From: an uncultured Eubacteriales bacterium
Lineage (GTDB): Bacteria; Bacillota; Clostridia; Oscillospirales; CAG-272
Length of the DNA stretch: 21,389 bases
Assembly: GCA_900555785.1 (NCBI GenBank)
Contig: USMO01000007.1
Span: 1-21,389, forward strand
Direction of reading: 5' to 3'
Shown: positions 1 to 7,252 of the stretch, one piece after another
How the letters are laid out: each line of letters starts with the position of its first letter
Position numbering within the stretch: position 1 is the stretch's first letter
The notes under the pieces: generated by a model
The model's input: the letters and a program-made list of their open reading frames with translations, nothing else
What the model was told of the DNA's origin: nothing
Databases searched by the model: none
Program-made: the position numbers and the translations under genes

Positions 1-29
1 ATTATACCACAAAAAAGCGCTATTGTCCA
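1..29 (-). promoter_or_regulatory. Sigma-A-type promoter firing out of the window to the left
   Basis: On the minus strand a -35 box TGGACA (24-29) lies 17 bp from a perfect -10 box TATAAT (1-6). It points left, so a minus-strand gene probably begins just outside the window. The -35 box overlaps one of two TTGTCCACA nonamers. Confidence 0.55.
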
Positions 30-72
30 CACCTTTTGGAAACAAAATTGCACGCGGTGGAAATTGTCCACA
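23..72 (+). other. Pair of DnaA-box-like nonamers
   Basis: TTGTCCACA occurs at 23-31 and again at 64-72, same orientation, 41 bp apart. It differs by one base from the DnaA box consensus TTATCCACA. The first copy overlaps the -35 box of the outward promoter, which would suit regulation of that gene. Two boxes are too few to call an origin. Confidence 0.3.
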
Positions 73-404
73 AAGCTGATTAGGCGGTCCCGGCGCCTAA
101 AAAGCCCTGCATACAATCCTCCGGCAACCGCCCGCTGCCAGGGACGGAGACGGGGGAGAATTGACGAAAGGGGAGGCAAACGCGAAAACGGTCGGAATCT
201 GCCGCAAAACGCAGCGTGGATGCGGCAATCTGCCTCAACATGTGTGCAAATTTTACCATTCATAAAAGACAACGTGCGACGAACAATAGTAACAGAGCGG
301 CGGGAAACCGCGCTCAAAGATATAGATAAACGAATGGCTGATACATGATCGCTCGCTTCGGTGAACGGTCACGGACAGACCGTTCAGAAGAGGAGAACAA
401 AAGA
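73..404 (+). other. Non-coding leader region upstream of the spore protein gene
   Basis: No convincing gene lies here; a 94-codon open frame at 64-348 lacks a ribosome binding site and has basic, low-complexity composition. A short hairpin with a GAAA tetraloop is seen at 295-315 (GAGCG...CGCTC arms with one bulged G), and a perfect hairpin lies at 362-386. A sporulation (sigma-G) promoter is expected, but only weak candidates are visible, such as TTCATA at 259 with AATAGTA at 285, whose spacing is too long. Confidence 0.4.
362..386 (+). promoter_or_regulatory. Perfect 5'-UTR hairpin just upstream of the spore protein ribosome binding site
   Basis: TGAACGGTC (362-370) pairs perfectly with GACCGTTCA (378-386) across a 7-base loop. 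It ends only about three bases before the AGAGGAGA ribosome binding site at 389-396. There is no T-run, so it is not a terminator. It could stabilise the spore mRNA or modulate translation. Confidence 0.5.
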
Positions 405-602
405 ATGGCAAGCAACAAGGCTATGGTTCCGGAAGCAAAGGAAGCGCTGGAGAGATTCAAGATGGAAGCCGCTAACGAAGTCGGTGTGAACCTCAAGCAG
501 GGCTACAACGGTGACATTACCGCGAAGCAGGCTGGTTCGGTCGGTGGACAGATGGTCAAGAAGATGATCGAGTCCTACGAGAACTCCATGAAGACGAAAT
601 AA
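405..602 (+). CDS. Alpha/beta-type small acid-soluble spore protein (SASP)
   Basis: This 65-residue protein belongs to the alpha/beta SASP family, which coats and protects DNA in the dormant spore core and is degraded by the Gpr protease at germination. The sequence shows the family pattern: an N-terminal helix (MVPEAKEALERFKMEAANEV, residues 7-26), a glycine-rich turn with YNGD, then a C-terminal conserved block (TAKQAGSVGGQMVKKMI). Its length matches the usual 60-75 residues. An upstream in-frame ATG at 345 is possible, but the ATG at 405 follows an AGAGGAGA ribosome binding site and gives the standard N-terminus. Expression is expected late in the forespore under sigma-G. The gene is alone; it marks the organism as a spore former. 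Confidence 0.95.
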   Translation: MASNKAMVPEAKEALERFKMEAANEVGVNLKQGYNGDITAKQAGSVGGQMVKKMIESYENSMKTK

Positions 603-717
603 GCAGAAACTTCTTCGGCTCTGTTTTTTGCCGGTCCCGGGATGTTGATTTCTCCTGACCGGTTCCAGACCAACGCCGGCTGACGCGGGATGCTGCGTCT
701 CATGGCAAACGGTCGTC

Positions 718-745
718 GCCCCGCTTCTGTTGACGGAAGCGGGGC
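718..745 (+). terminator. Candidate transcription terminator hairpin
   Basis: GCCCCGCTTC (718-727) pairs perfectly with GAAGCGGGGC (736-745) across an 8-base loop, and is followed by a T-containing but imperfect tract (GATTGTTCTT). It is the strongest stem between the spore protein gene and the next promoter. The poor T-run keeps the confidence moderate. A much weaker stem followed by six Ts lies closer to the stop codon, around 604-630. Confidence 0.5.
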
Positions 746-793
746 GATTGTTCTTGTGGGGCCTTTCTTGCGGCGCGTCTGGTTGCGGATGGA

Positions 794-896
794 TTTGCAT
801 GTTCCTGTCTGATGCAATGTGCCAAAATTGCATATTGAAAAGATTTTGGATGTGCAAATTTTGCATATTCCTATTGACAAGCACGTGCAAATATGC
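794..896 (+). promoter_or_regulatory. Cluster of TTTGCAT/TGCAAA repeats: candidate operators
   Basis: The promoter region of the helix-turn-helix gene is packed with related elements. TTTGCATNTTCCT occurs as a direct repeat at 794-806 and 860-872; TGCAAA-T-TTTGCA (853-865) is a perfect inverted repeat; TTGCAT recurs near 828-833; TGCAAATATGC lies in the core promoter spacer (887-896). The arrangement suggests autoregulation by the downstream DNA-binding protein. That link is inference. Confidence 0.45.
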
Positions 897-902
897 TATA
901 CT
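874..902 (+). promoter_or_regulatory. Strong sigma-A promoter for the HTH/nucleotidyltransferase gene
   Basis: TTGACA (874-879), a 17-bp spacer, then TATACT (897-902). The start codon at 928 is about 20 bases beyond the predicted transcription start, with AGAGAGGGGGGA as ribosome binding site. Confidence 0.85.
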
Positions 903-927
903 GGTTATAGAGAGAGGGGGGACCGGA

Positions 928-1413
928 ATGGACACCTTGAGAGAAATTCGAATGTCGAAACATTTAACGCAGCAGCAGGCGTCCGCTATGTTGGGGGTCT
1001 CTCTGCGATCTTACAGTGCGTATGAAAACGATGCATCGAAGGTCGGCACCCTGAAATATCAGTATATGGCAGACCTTTTGGACCGCTATGTTGCATTGGA
1101 CGAGGAGCACGGGATTCTTACCGTGGAAGAGATTCGGGCAGCCTGCCGGACGGTCTTTGCGGGCTATCCGGTGAAGTATGCAATTCTGTTCGGCTCCTAT
1201 GCAAAGGGGACGGCTTCGGGGACCAGCGATGTGGATCTCCTGATCTCTACGGAGGTAACCGGCTTGCGCTTTTTCGGGATTGCCGAGCGTCTGCGAACCG
1301 CGCTGAAGAAAAAGATCGATCTGCTGGACCTTGGGCAGCTGCATGACAACCCGGTGTTGCTGGATGAAATATTAAAGGATGGAATCAGAGTTTATGAACA
1401 ACCCAAAGCATGA
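928..1413 (+). CDS. HTH (XRE-type) / minimal nucleotidyltransferase fusion protein
   Basis: This 161-residue protein joins two domains. Residues about 1-57 form an XRE/Cro-type helix-turn-helix (LTQQQASAMLGVSLRSYSAYE), the DNA-binding part. Residues about 70-158 form a MNT-type nucleotidyltransferase domain with the motif GSYAKG (89-94), the metal-binding pair in SDVD (100-103) and a third acidic residue at D131, so the catalytic set appears intact. MNT proteins often act as antitoxins that AMPylate a HEPN toxin, but no HEPN gene lies next to it; downstream is a metabolic gene with its own promoter. The start at 928 is chosen because it follows AGAGAGGGGGGA and sits just after a strong promoter; a longer in-frame opening reaching back to 730 would run through that promoter. 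Probably autoregulated through the repeats upstream. A stand-alone regulator is an alternative role. Confidence 0.85.
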   Translation: MDTLREIRMSKHLTQQQASAMLGVSLRSYSAYENDASKVGTLKYQYMADLLDRYVALDEEHGILTVEEIRAACRTVFAGYPVKYAILFGSYAKGTASGTSDVDLLISTEVTGLRFFGIAERLRTALKKKIDLLDLGQLHDNPVLLDEILKDGIRVYEQPKA

Positions 1414-1434
1414 CGCCGGAAATCACAGTTTCCC

Positions 1435-1463
1435 TTGACAAAAACTGCTTTGCGTGCTATAAT
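1435..1463 (+). promoter_or_regulatory. Consensus sigma-A promoter for the aminotransferase gene
   Basis: TTGACA (1435-1440), 17 bp, TATAAT (1458-1463): a perfect match in both boxes and spacing. It gives a 5' leader of about 80 bases before the start at 1551. Confidence 0.9.
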
Positions 1464-1550
1464 AAGGGGAACTGACGAAAAAAGTGTGTCAGGTAGAACG
1501 ATTGCCGCGCGGGGCGTTTGTGCCGTTGCGCGAAAAGCGGGGAGAAAAAC

Positions 1551-2834
1551 ATGGCATTTCAGAAGCAGAGCGCGTTTGAGCGCTTTGAGGAAAAGGTATG
1601 GCTGGCAACGCCGACCATGCATGGGGAAGAACTGCAATACATGACCGAGGCATTCCGGACCAACTGGATGTCTACGGTTGGCGAAAATATCAACGAGGTC
1701 GAGCGCATCGCTGCCGAAAAGGCGGGGGTGAAATATGCGGTTGGGCTGAGCAGCTGCACGGCGGCGCTCCATCTGTGTGTCCGGCTGGCGGGGGAGCGGC
1801 TCTACGGCAGACCCGCAATCAGCCATGGCGCGCTGGAGGGCAGGCGGGTCTTCTGCTCGGACATGACCTTTGACGCGACCCTCAATCCGGTGGTCTACGA
1901 GGGCGGGATTCCGGTCTTCATCGACACCGACCCCGAGACCTGGAACATGGACCCTGTTGCGCTGGAGCAGGCGTTCCGGCTCTATCCGGAGGTCCGGCTG
2001 GTGATCAGTGCGGAGCTGTACGGGTTTCCGGGCAGAATGGATGAAATCAAGCGGATTTGCGAGCAGCACGGCGCGCTCCTGATTGAGGACGCAGCCGAGG
2101 CAATGGGCGCAACGCTGGGCGGGCGGCAATGCGGGTCGTTCGGCGATTACGGCGCAATCAGCTATAACGGAAACAAGATCATCACGGGTTCCTCCGGCGG
2201 GTGTCTGCTGACAAACGATTTGGAGGTTGCCAACCGGGTGCGGAAATGGTCGACGCAGGCAAGAGAGAATGCGCCGTGGTACCAGCACGAGGAGGTCGGC
2301 TACAACTACCGCATGAGCAACGTGGTGGCTGGCGTCATTCGCGGGCAGTACCCGCACCTGGAAGAGCACATTGCGCAGAAAAAGGCGGTCTACGAGCGGT
2401 ATCGCGAGGGGCTGCGGGGGCTGCCGGTCCGGATGAACCCCATTCTGCCTGGGAGCGAGCCGAACTACTGGCTGTCGGCACTGATTATTGAGCCGGAGTA
2501 TCTGTGCCGGCAGGTCCGGGACGACTCCCATGCGCTCTATGTTCCGGAGCCGGGCAAGACCTGCCCGACCGAGATTCTGGAGACGCTGGCGCGCTATCAC
2601 GCCGAGGGCAGACCGATTTGGAAACCGATGCACATGCAGCCGATGTACCGGATGCACGAGGCTGTCGGCAGAGAGGGGACCCTCCGCTGCCGGACCAACG
2701 CCTATATCCCGGGCGGCGTGCAGGATGTGGGCGCGGACATTTTTGCCCGCGGCTGCTGTCTGCCGAGCGACAACAAAATGACGCCCGCGCAGCAGGATAT
2801 TGTGATAGAACTGATTCGGGCTTGCTTTGACTGA
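1551..2834 (+). CDS. DegT/DnrJ/EryC1/StrS-family PLP-dependent sugar aminotransferase
   Basis: A 427-residue fold-type I aminotransferase. DegT-family enzymes transfer an amino group from glutamate to a keto-sugar nucleotide, typically for bacillosamine-like, pseudaminic or other amino sugars used in surface glycans. Visible signatures: the N-terminal NWMSTVGENINEVE segment (38-51) typical of this family; GLSSCTAALHL (65-75) for phosphate binding; IEDAAEAMGA (178-187), where D180 contacts the pyridine nitrogen; and SYNGNKIITGSSGG (204-217), where K209 is the expected Schiff-base lysine. It ends with the family's C-terminal pattern KPMHMQPMY. Full length; the start at 1551 follows GCGGGGAG, and an upstream in-frame ATG at 1518 has no ribosome binding site. 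It stands alone between its own promoter and terminator, so the exact sugar substrate and partners cannot be read from context. Confidence 0.9.
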   Translation: MAFQKQSAFERFEEKVWLATPTMHGEELQYMTEAFRTNWMSTVGENINEVERIAAEKAGVKYAVGLSSCTAALHLCVRLAGERLYGRPAISHGALEGRRVFCSDMTFDATLNPVVYEGGIPVFIDTDPETWNMDPVALEQAFRLYPEVRLVISAELYGFPGRMDEIKRICEQHGALLIEDAAEAMGATLGGRQCGSFGDYGAISYNGNKIITGSSGGCLLTNDLEVANRVRKWSTQARENAPWYQHEEVGYNYRMSNVVAGVIRGQYPHLEEHIAQKKAVYERYREGLRGLPVRMNPILPGSEPNYWLSALIIEPEYLCRQVRDDSHALYVPEPGKTCPTEILETLARYHAEGRPIWKPMHMQPMYRMHEAVGREGTLRCRTNAYIPGGVQDVGADIFARGCCLPSDNKMTPAQQDIVIELIRACFD

Positions 2835-2883
2835 GACCTACCGGCAGTTCTCACGGACGCACGGCGCAGTTGGCGCAAAAAGG

Positions 2884-2915
2884 AAAAGGGCGGATGCTTT
2901 GGCATCCGCCTTTTT
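2884..2915 (+). terminator. Rho-independent terminator of the aminotransferase gene
   Basis: GGCGGATGC (2889-2897) pairs perfectly with GCATCCGCC (2902-2910) around a TTTG loop, with an AAAAG/TTTTT extension. The five-T run at 2911-2915 makes it a canonical terminator. Confidence 0.92.
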
Positions 2916-3130
2916 GTGTTGCCTGACAAGTGCCGGTTGGCGCGCCGGAGCCGCTTGTGCCAACAGCAATCGGCGTCCCGGCTGGAAACCGTGACCGGCG
3001 GGGCACCGGTTGTCCGCATCCGGTGTCGGCTGATTTTTCAAAATGAATAAAAAAACGGGTCCGATTGGCACTATTTTTGGAATCTTTTTGTGCGGATGTT
3101 ACAGAATGTTTACAGAACTGTCAGGACGGC
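2916..3130 (+). other. Intergenic spacer without recognisable genes
   Basis: GC-rich spacer between a terminator and the next promoter. Short dyads such as GTTGGC/GCCAAC are present, but nothing I can assign. Open frames here lack ribosome binding sites. Confidence 0.5.
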
Positions 3131-3159
3131 TTGACAAGATGGGAAGATTATGCTATAAT
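3131..3159 (+). promoter_or_regulatory. Consensus sigma-A promoter of the four-lipoprotein operon
   Basis: TTGACA (3131-3136), 17 bp, TATAAT (3154-3159). It lies about 45 bases upstream of the first lipoprotein start and is the only strong promoter before the next four genes, which suggests that they are co-transcribed. Confidence 0.9.
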
Positions 3160-3205
3160 GTAGCTGAGAAGCGCCCGGAGTTCCTGAAAAAAGGAGGGAA
3201 AACGG

Positions 3206-4015
3206 ATGAAAACGCAACGCTTGCAAGCCGGGTGGGGAGCGTTCCTTGTCTGCCTGTTGCTGACGGTGGCACCCGTTGGCTTTCTGACGGCTTGCCGACC
3301 GGTCGCGCCTGATGCGGAAGCCGAAACGGCAGACCGGCGCACGTCTGCGGAGTCTGTCGAAGAAGCGATTGCAAGGCTGGTCACCGAGGTTGCGGTATCG
3401 GAAGCGTATCAGATGCTTTTGGGAGAAAAGCCGGAGCGGTATACCTTTGATTCTGCAGCATATCTGTTGGAATATACGGCTCCCGGGGATTATTGGGACC
3501 GGGTGCAGGGAGCGGATTACGGCGAATGGATTGCGCCGCTGCAGGAGACGGCTCCGGACGTTTACATCCCGCTGCGGGGAGACATTGCGGACACCGCTGC
3601 GGTCGTTTTCAACCGTGTAATCGGTTATATAAAACTGCAGTACCGTCCGCTTCATCAGGATTACACCCTTCGTGTGTCTCTATACAATCTCTCAAGCGAA
3701 CCATACCGGGACCGGCAGATGACACCGTTTCTGGAAGCGGTGACCGACTATCTGGCAGAGAACGAGGTCCGGGAGGCTTGCCTGCTCCGGTTTCCGAATT
3801 CGCTGACGGACGGGCAGGAAACGGTTGCGGTTATGCGAATGGGCGGGGAGACGGTCGTGCTGGATGCATCGGACAGTCTGCACCGTTCTCCGGATGTTCC
3901 GTGGTCCGAACCGGCGGTCGTTTATCCGGCTGCGGAGTACCGCCGCCTGCGAATGGCGTTGGAATCGGCGCCGGATTTGCCGCAGTCTGCCGATGACGGG
4001 GGGAGCGAACGATGA
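3206..4015 (+). CDS. Predicted lipoprotein of unknown family (first of four)
   Basis: A 269-residue protein with a lipoprotein signal: basic start (MKTQR), hydrophobic stretch (residues 11-28) and lipobox LTAC with the lipidated cysteine at C30. It is expected to be anchored to the outer face of the cytoplasmic membrane. The mature part is mixed alpha/beta, with no motif I recognise. AAAGGAGG sits just upstream of the start. The stop codon overlaps the next start (ATGA), showing translational coupling. Being first after a strong sigma-A promoter, it is likely well expressed. Function unknown; similarity to a known family would have to be found by profile search. Confidence 0.85.
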   Translation: MKTQRLQAGWGAFLVCLLLTVAPVGFLTACRPVAPDAEAETADRRTSAESVEEAIARLVTEVAVSEAYQMLLGEKPERYTFDSAAYLLEYTAPGDYWDRVQGADYGEWIAPLQETAPDVYIPLRGDIADTAAVVFNRVIGYIKLQYRPLHQDYTLRVSLYNLSSEPYRDRQMTPFLEAVTDYLAENEVREACLLRFPNSLTDGQETVAVMRMGGETVVLDASDSLHRSPDVPWSEPAVVYPAAEYRRLRMALESAPDLPQSADDGGSER

Positions 4016-4914
4016 AAAAGAACATATTATCCGTGCTGTTGGCGGTCACATGCTGCGTCGGGGGACTGCTGTCCCTGGGCGGCTGCAGGCAGGTCGAGAC
4101 GGTTCCTGCGGAAACGCTGGACCGGATTTATGAGCGCGAGTGCGTGAACTGGTATCCGAGCCTGGATATTCGCTACAGCCATCGCATTTCGTCCGAACCG
4201 GTGGTGACAACGGAAGCTGTGGAGGAATGCCGGGAATTTTCCTATCTTGGCAAAACCTTTCTGCTGACTTACGACCGGACGGTCTACCGCCCGGACTGGC
4301 AGATTCGGTACCATCAGTATACCGACCGGGAATCCGGCAAGGAGACCTTCCTGTTCCGGGAGGACGGACGCCTTTTCATGGTGTTGCATCCGGATCTCCC
4401 GTCCCTTTCGATTCAGGAGACCGATTCGGGAGAGCGCGTTGCGGAGCTGCTTTTGGAGCAGTTTCCAGGCCTGATTGAGAAAGATTCGTATCCGGAGTTG
4501 GAAATCAAGACCAACCGGCCCAATCCCGATTACCCGCCGTCCTACACGTTCTGCTGGTATCAGTCCTGCGGGGCATATCGCGGGGAGAACCGGGTGGTTA
4601 CGGTCGAAGAGGACGGAGCGCTATCCTCTGTTGCCTATCACGATCTGGATTTGGATATGTCGGAGGTTCACCTGGATGTGGACCGGGCATATGAGGATAC
4701 GTTAATCAAGGCGAAGCTGTATCAGCTGTTCTGTCACAACGGGCAGACCTACACGGCATATGAGCGGAGCGGCACGGAATTGCTGAAGGTATACGACAAT
4801 ACCCTCTGCGTCCTGTACCCGATTACCGTTGAGGGAAAGCAGCGGGCAAAGGAGCCGTATTTTTCCGTAACGCTGGAGCTTTACATTCCGGTTGAACTGC
4901 TGAACCAAAGCTGA
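4012..4914 (+). CDS. Predicted lipoprotein of unknown family (second of four)
   Basis: A 300-residue protein with a clear lipoprotein signal: MKKN start, hydrophobic core, lipobox LGGC with C25 lipidated. Its start overlaps the previous stop by 4 bases, so it is translationally coupled to it. The mature region is rich in Tyr, Glu and Asp and looks beta-rich, with segments such as DPXWQIRYHQYTD-like (about residues 98-107) and a repeated acidic DLDLDM stretch (about 209-214). I recognise no family. The strict pairing with the preceding lipoprotein suggests the two act together, perhaps as subunits of one surface complex; this is inference. Confidence 0.85.
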   Translation: MKKNILSVLLAVTCCVGGLLSLGGCRQVETVPAETLDRIYERECVNWYPSLDIRYSHRISSEPVVTTEAVEECREFSYLGKTFLLTYDRTVYRPDWQIRYHQYTDRESGKETFLFREDGRLFMVLHPDLPSLSIQETDSGERVAELLLEQFPGLIEKDSYPELEIKTNRPNPDYPPSYTFCWYQSCGAYRGENRVVTVEEDGALSSVAYHDLDLDMSEVHLDVDRAYEDTLIKAKLYQLFCHNGQTYTAYERSGTELLKVYDNTLCVLYPITVEGKQRAKEPYFSVTLELYIPVELLNQS

Positions 4915-4943
4915 ATGGCGATTCAGGGAGAGGAGAGCTTGCA

Positions 4944-5693
4944 ATGAAGATTCAGGCATTGGCGGCGCTGCTGGCGGTACTTCTTTGCGTTGGCTTTTGC
5001 TCCTGCCGACGGTTGGAAGAGGCGCCCGAGTTGGTGACGCTCCCGCAAGGGGAGGGAAGCCCCGGGGGTGGCACGCCAACGGCATGGCGCAGCTATTCCT
5101 TTCCTTCCTATCAGATGCTGGAAGAAGCGCTCACCGGGAAAGACAGTTCCGGTTTTGCGAATCTCCGGGCGCATCAGGCAGAGCTTGGGGCGGCGTATCG
5201 GAATACGCTTGCGGCATTTGAGGACGGCAGGATTGCACTTGCAATTCCCCGGATGAACGGGGAACCACTGGCGCTGCGGAATCGGTTTGGCTTTTCAAAT
5301 ATCACGCTGTTTGCCGATGAACTGTACGAACTCCCGTGGATTTGGTATTTCTGCGTTGTGAACGGTCTGCAGCTGGATGTGCGGATTTCGTATTTGGAGC
5401 CGCTGGGAATGGGGGATTTTGATTCGGAGCCTTCCTATCTGGAGGTGCTGAACCGCATTGCACCGAGCGCGCCGAATCCGGATAACTACCGGGATTTTGA
5501 GACCTACGAGCGCATTTATGAGAAGGACCTCACCCTGCACGACGGGAGCCATGTGACGGCGCTGGTGTCGGAATTGACGGGCTGCTCGGAGGTGTTCGTG
5601 ATGCTGTACCGGAACGGTATGCTGGTGGTTCTGTATGGCGATGCCGGGCTGTTTGATGAGGCTTTTTGGCGCGATTTCTCGCTTACGGTATAG
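4944..5693 (+). CDS. Predicted lipoprotein of unknown family (third of four)
   Basis: A 249-residue protein starting with MKIQ, a hydrophobic helix, and the sequence GFCSC. The likely lipidated residue is C21; phenylalanine at -3 makes the lipobox less canonical than its neighbours, but the overall signal is typical. AGAGGAGAG precedes the start, 29 bases after the previous stop. The mature part begins with a short Pro/Gly-rich linker (about 32-48) before a globular domain. No known motif is seen. Same operon as the two lipoproteins upstream. Confidence 0.82.
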   Translation: MKIQALAALLAVLLCVGFCSCRRLEEAPELVTLPQGEGSPGGGTPTAWRSYSFPSYQMLEEALTGKDSSGFANLRAHQAELGAAYRNTLAAFEDGRIALAIPRMNGEPLALRNRFGFSNITLFADELYELPWIWYFCVVNGLQLDVRISYLEPLGMGDFDSEPSYLEVLNRIAPSAPNPDNYRDFETYERIYEKDLTLHDGSHVTALVSELTGCSEVFVMLYRNGMLVVLYGDAGLFDEAFWRDFSLTV

Positions 5694-5718
5694 ATATTAA
5701 CGGCTTTTGCTGAATCAA

Positions 5719-5731
5719 TTCAAATTTTGAA
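5719..5731 (+). repeat. Small perfect inverted repeat before the fourth lipoprotein gene
   Basis: TTCAAA-T-TTTGAA, centred on one base and overlapping the start of the AAGGAGG ribosome binding site (5730-5736). It could be a minor operator or chance in an AT-rich gap. Confidence 0.3.
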
Positions 5732-5745
5732 GGAGGAATCTTGGA

Positions 5746-6486
5746 ATGAGGCGAATGCGTGTTGGGTTGGCGGGTCTGGCGCTTTTGGCGCTGTTGGCGG
5801 GGGTCTGCTCCTGCAAGGAAGTGTCGGATATTGTTGTCTGCGGTCCGACGACGTATTGCTTTTATGGGGACGTGGCTGTAGATGCCATCAATCAGCTGTC
5901 GCAGCAGCGCAGCACCATGAAAAGCGAAAAACGGGACGCATTGAAATTGCTGCAGTCTATGCAGGAGGTTCCCGCGCCTGTGGAGGGGCTGTTCCCGACA
6001 GATGCCCGCGACGTGGGTGAAGGTCCGTATCATGTGGAGCTGGCGATGGTATATCAAGGCAACAGCCATTTTCTTGCCGAATATCGGTATCCGCGTGCAA
6101 CGCTTTCGGTCCGGGACCCGGATTCGGGCGAGCAACACGAACTTTCCTGCTACGTGGAGTACAGCTTTTTCCGCTGCATCCTCTACCATCACTCCATTAT
6201 GCAGACGGTTGAGGAGTATTACGAATCTTTTTATAACGTCCAAGATTGGCGGGGCAGCGTGACGTATGAGATGGTAGACGGTATGCTGTATGCCGTGTCT
6301 GGGAACTGTGTCTGGCTTTACTTTGACCTGAACCCCGAAATCGGATGTATAAAGGTCGAGAAGAAAAGGGAAGACGAGGCGGTCGCAATTCCGTATCAGG
6401 CGCTCCAGCCGCTGTGCCAATGGGAACTGATTCCGATTGACCCTGCTATGCGCGAGGACGTGACCGACCATGTTGGCTGGTGGTAA
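5746..6486 (+). CDS. Predicted lipoprotein of unknown family (fourth of four)
   Basis: A 246-residue protein with basic start MRRMR, a leucine-rich signal helix and lipobox VCSC, lipidated at C23. AAGGAGG precedes the start by about 9 bases. The mature part has a charged helical segment (about residues 48-70) followed by beta-rich sequence with many aromatic residues and several cysteines. No family recognised. It closes the run of four consecutive lipoproteins; a GC-rich hairpin follows at 6527. An alternative start at the ATG in codon 4 would also keep a complete signal. Confidence 0.83.
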   Translation: MRRMRVGLAGLALLALLAGVCSCKEVSDIVVCGPTTYCFYGDVAVDAINQLSQQRSTMKSEKRDALKLLQSMQEVPAPVEGLFPTDARDVGEGPYHVELAMVYQGNSHFLAEYRYPRATLSVRDPDSGEQHELSCYVEYSFFRCILYHHSIMQTVEEYYESFYNVQDWRGSVTYEMVDGMLYAVSGNCVWLYFDLNPEIGCIKVEKKREDEAVAIPYQALQPLCQWELIPIDPAMREDVTDHVGWW

Positions 6487-6526
6487 TTCGGCAGGTTGAA
6501 ATTCTGACCATAGTACCGTAACAGCC

Positions 6527-6558
6527 CCCCCTGATTCCGGAATGCCGGGGTCAGGGGG
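6527..6558 (+). terminator. GC-rich hairpin after the lipoprotein run (possible terminator or leader structure)
   Basis: CCCCCTGA (6527-6534) pairs with TCAGGGGG (6551-6558), with an inner CCGG/CCGG stem (6537-6540/6545-6548). The T-run (6566-6570) starts 8 bases after the stem, so termination would be inefficient. Because no good promoter separates it from the next gene, it may instead be a partial terminator that lowers expression of the downstream gene. Confidence 0.5.
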
Positions 6559-6592
6559 AGCGGTGATTTTTCAAAGAAGCGAGGTAGACCCA

Positions 6593-7183
6593 ATGTTGTG
6601 TGAACGTGTCAGCTCCGGCAACACGTATCTGTATCTGGAACGGTATCCGAACCGTGTCATTGCTCACTACACCGCAGGCGAGGTGGCTGCGGTTGAGGTG
6701 GAAAGCAGCCCGAATCAGCGCTGCTGCGACGTGCTGGTGCGCTATCGCAGTGGGGAACATTTTCGCTGGGGCTCGGAGCTGGTGTCGCTTTCCGCGTTTT
6801 CCCTGTACGGAATCGCAATCTCCGCAGACGGGGCGTTCCTGTTTGCGCAGCAGGACCGGGGCAGCCTGATGTGTCTGGAGCTGCGGACCGGCGGCGTTGT
6901 ATGGAAGACCAAAAGCAAGTCGGTGTATTCCCACATTTACGTAAACCGGGATACGATTTGCTGCGCGAAAGGGAAGGGCGAGATTCAGCTGATTGAAATC
7001 GCGAGCGGAAAGGTTTTGGTGTCGCATAAGGTCTCCTGCAGCAACCGTTTTGAAGTGCTGGACGAAAACACGATTATCAATCAGTCGTTTTCCAAGCGCT
7101 GGGAGGTGCTGAACCCGGCAACGCTGGAGGTTGTGGAATCCATCAGCCTGCGCGACGTGGACCAAAAGCACCGGACCCGCTGA
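6593..7183 (+). CDS. Small cytoplasmic beta-propeller-like (PQQ/WD40-like repeat) protein
   Basis: A 196-residue protein without a signal peptide. It contains propeller-blade-like repeats: SADGAFLFAQQDRGSL followed by ELRTGGVVWKTKS, then AKGKGEIQLIEIASGKVLVSH, then LNPATLEVVESI. The pattern of a strand, a G-x-[VL]-W/L element and a turn matches PQQ-like blades, but there are only about three or four, too few for a closed propeller, so it may oligomerise or form a partial sheet. AGGT lies about 8 bases before the ATG. It follows the lipoprotein operon with a hairpin between and could be a read-through member. No enzyme activity is suggested. Exact role unknown. Confidence 0.7.
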   Translation: MLCERVSSGNTYLYLERYPNRVIAHYTAGEVAAVEVESSPNQRCCDVLVRYRSGEHFRWGSELVSLSAFSLYGIAISADGAFLFAQQDRGSLMCLELRTGGVVWKTKSKSVYSHIYVNRDTICCAKGKGEIQLIEIASGKVLVSHKVSCSNRFEVLDENTIINQSFSKRWEVLNPATLEVVESISLRDVDQKHRTR

Positions 7184-7194
7184 AAAATGACCCG

Positions 7195-7236
7195 AAAAAA
7201 GCCGACACCGGGCAGCTTGCCCGGCATCGGCTTTTT
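7195..7236. terminator. Bidirectional rho-independent terminator
   Basis: GCCGA (7201-7205) pairs with TCGGC (7227-7231) and CCGGGCA (7208-7214) with TGCCCGG (7218-7224), separated by a CA/CA internal loop. The stem is flanked by six As on the left and five Ts on the right, so it can serve both the plus-strand gene ending at 7183 and the minus-strand gene ending at 7253. Confidence 0.92.
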
Positions 7237-7252
7237 GTGTGGGGGCTGTGCG

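Noticed and set aside
64..348. 94-codon plus-strand open frame at the left edge
   Set aside because: No ribosome binding site, basic low-complexity composition, and it overlaps hairpins of the spore protein leader.
1392..2657. Minus-strand open frame of 421 codons opposite the aminotransferase
   Set aside because: Arg/His/Pro-rich antisense shadow of a gene with clear PLP motifs.
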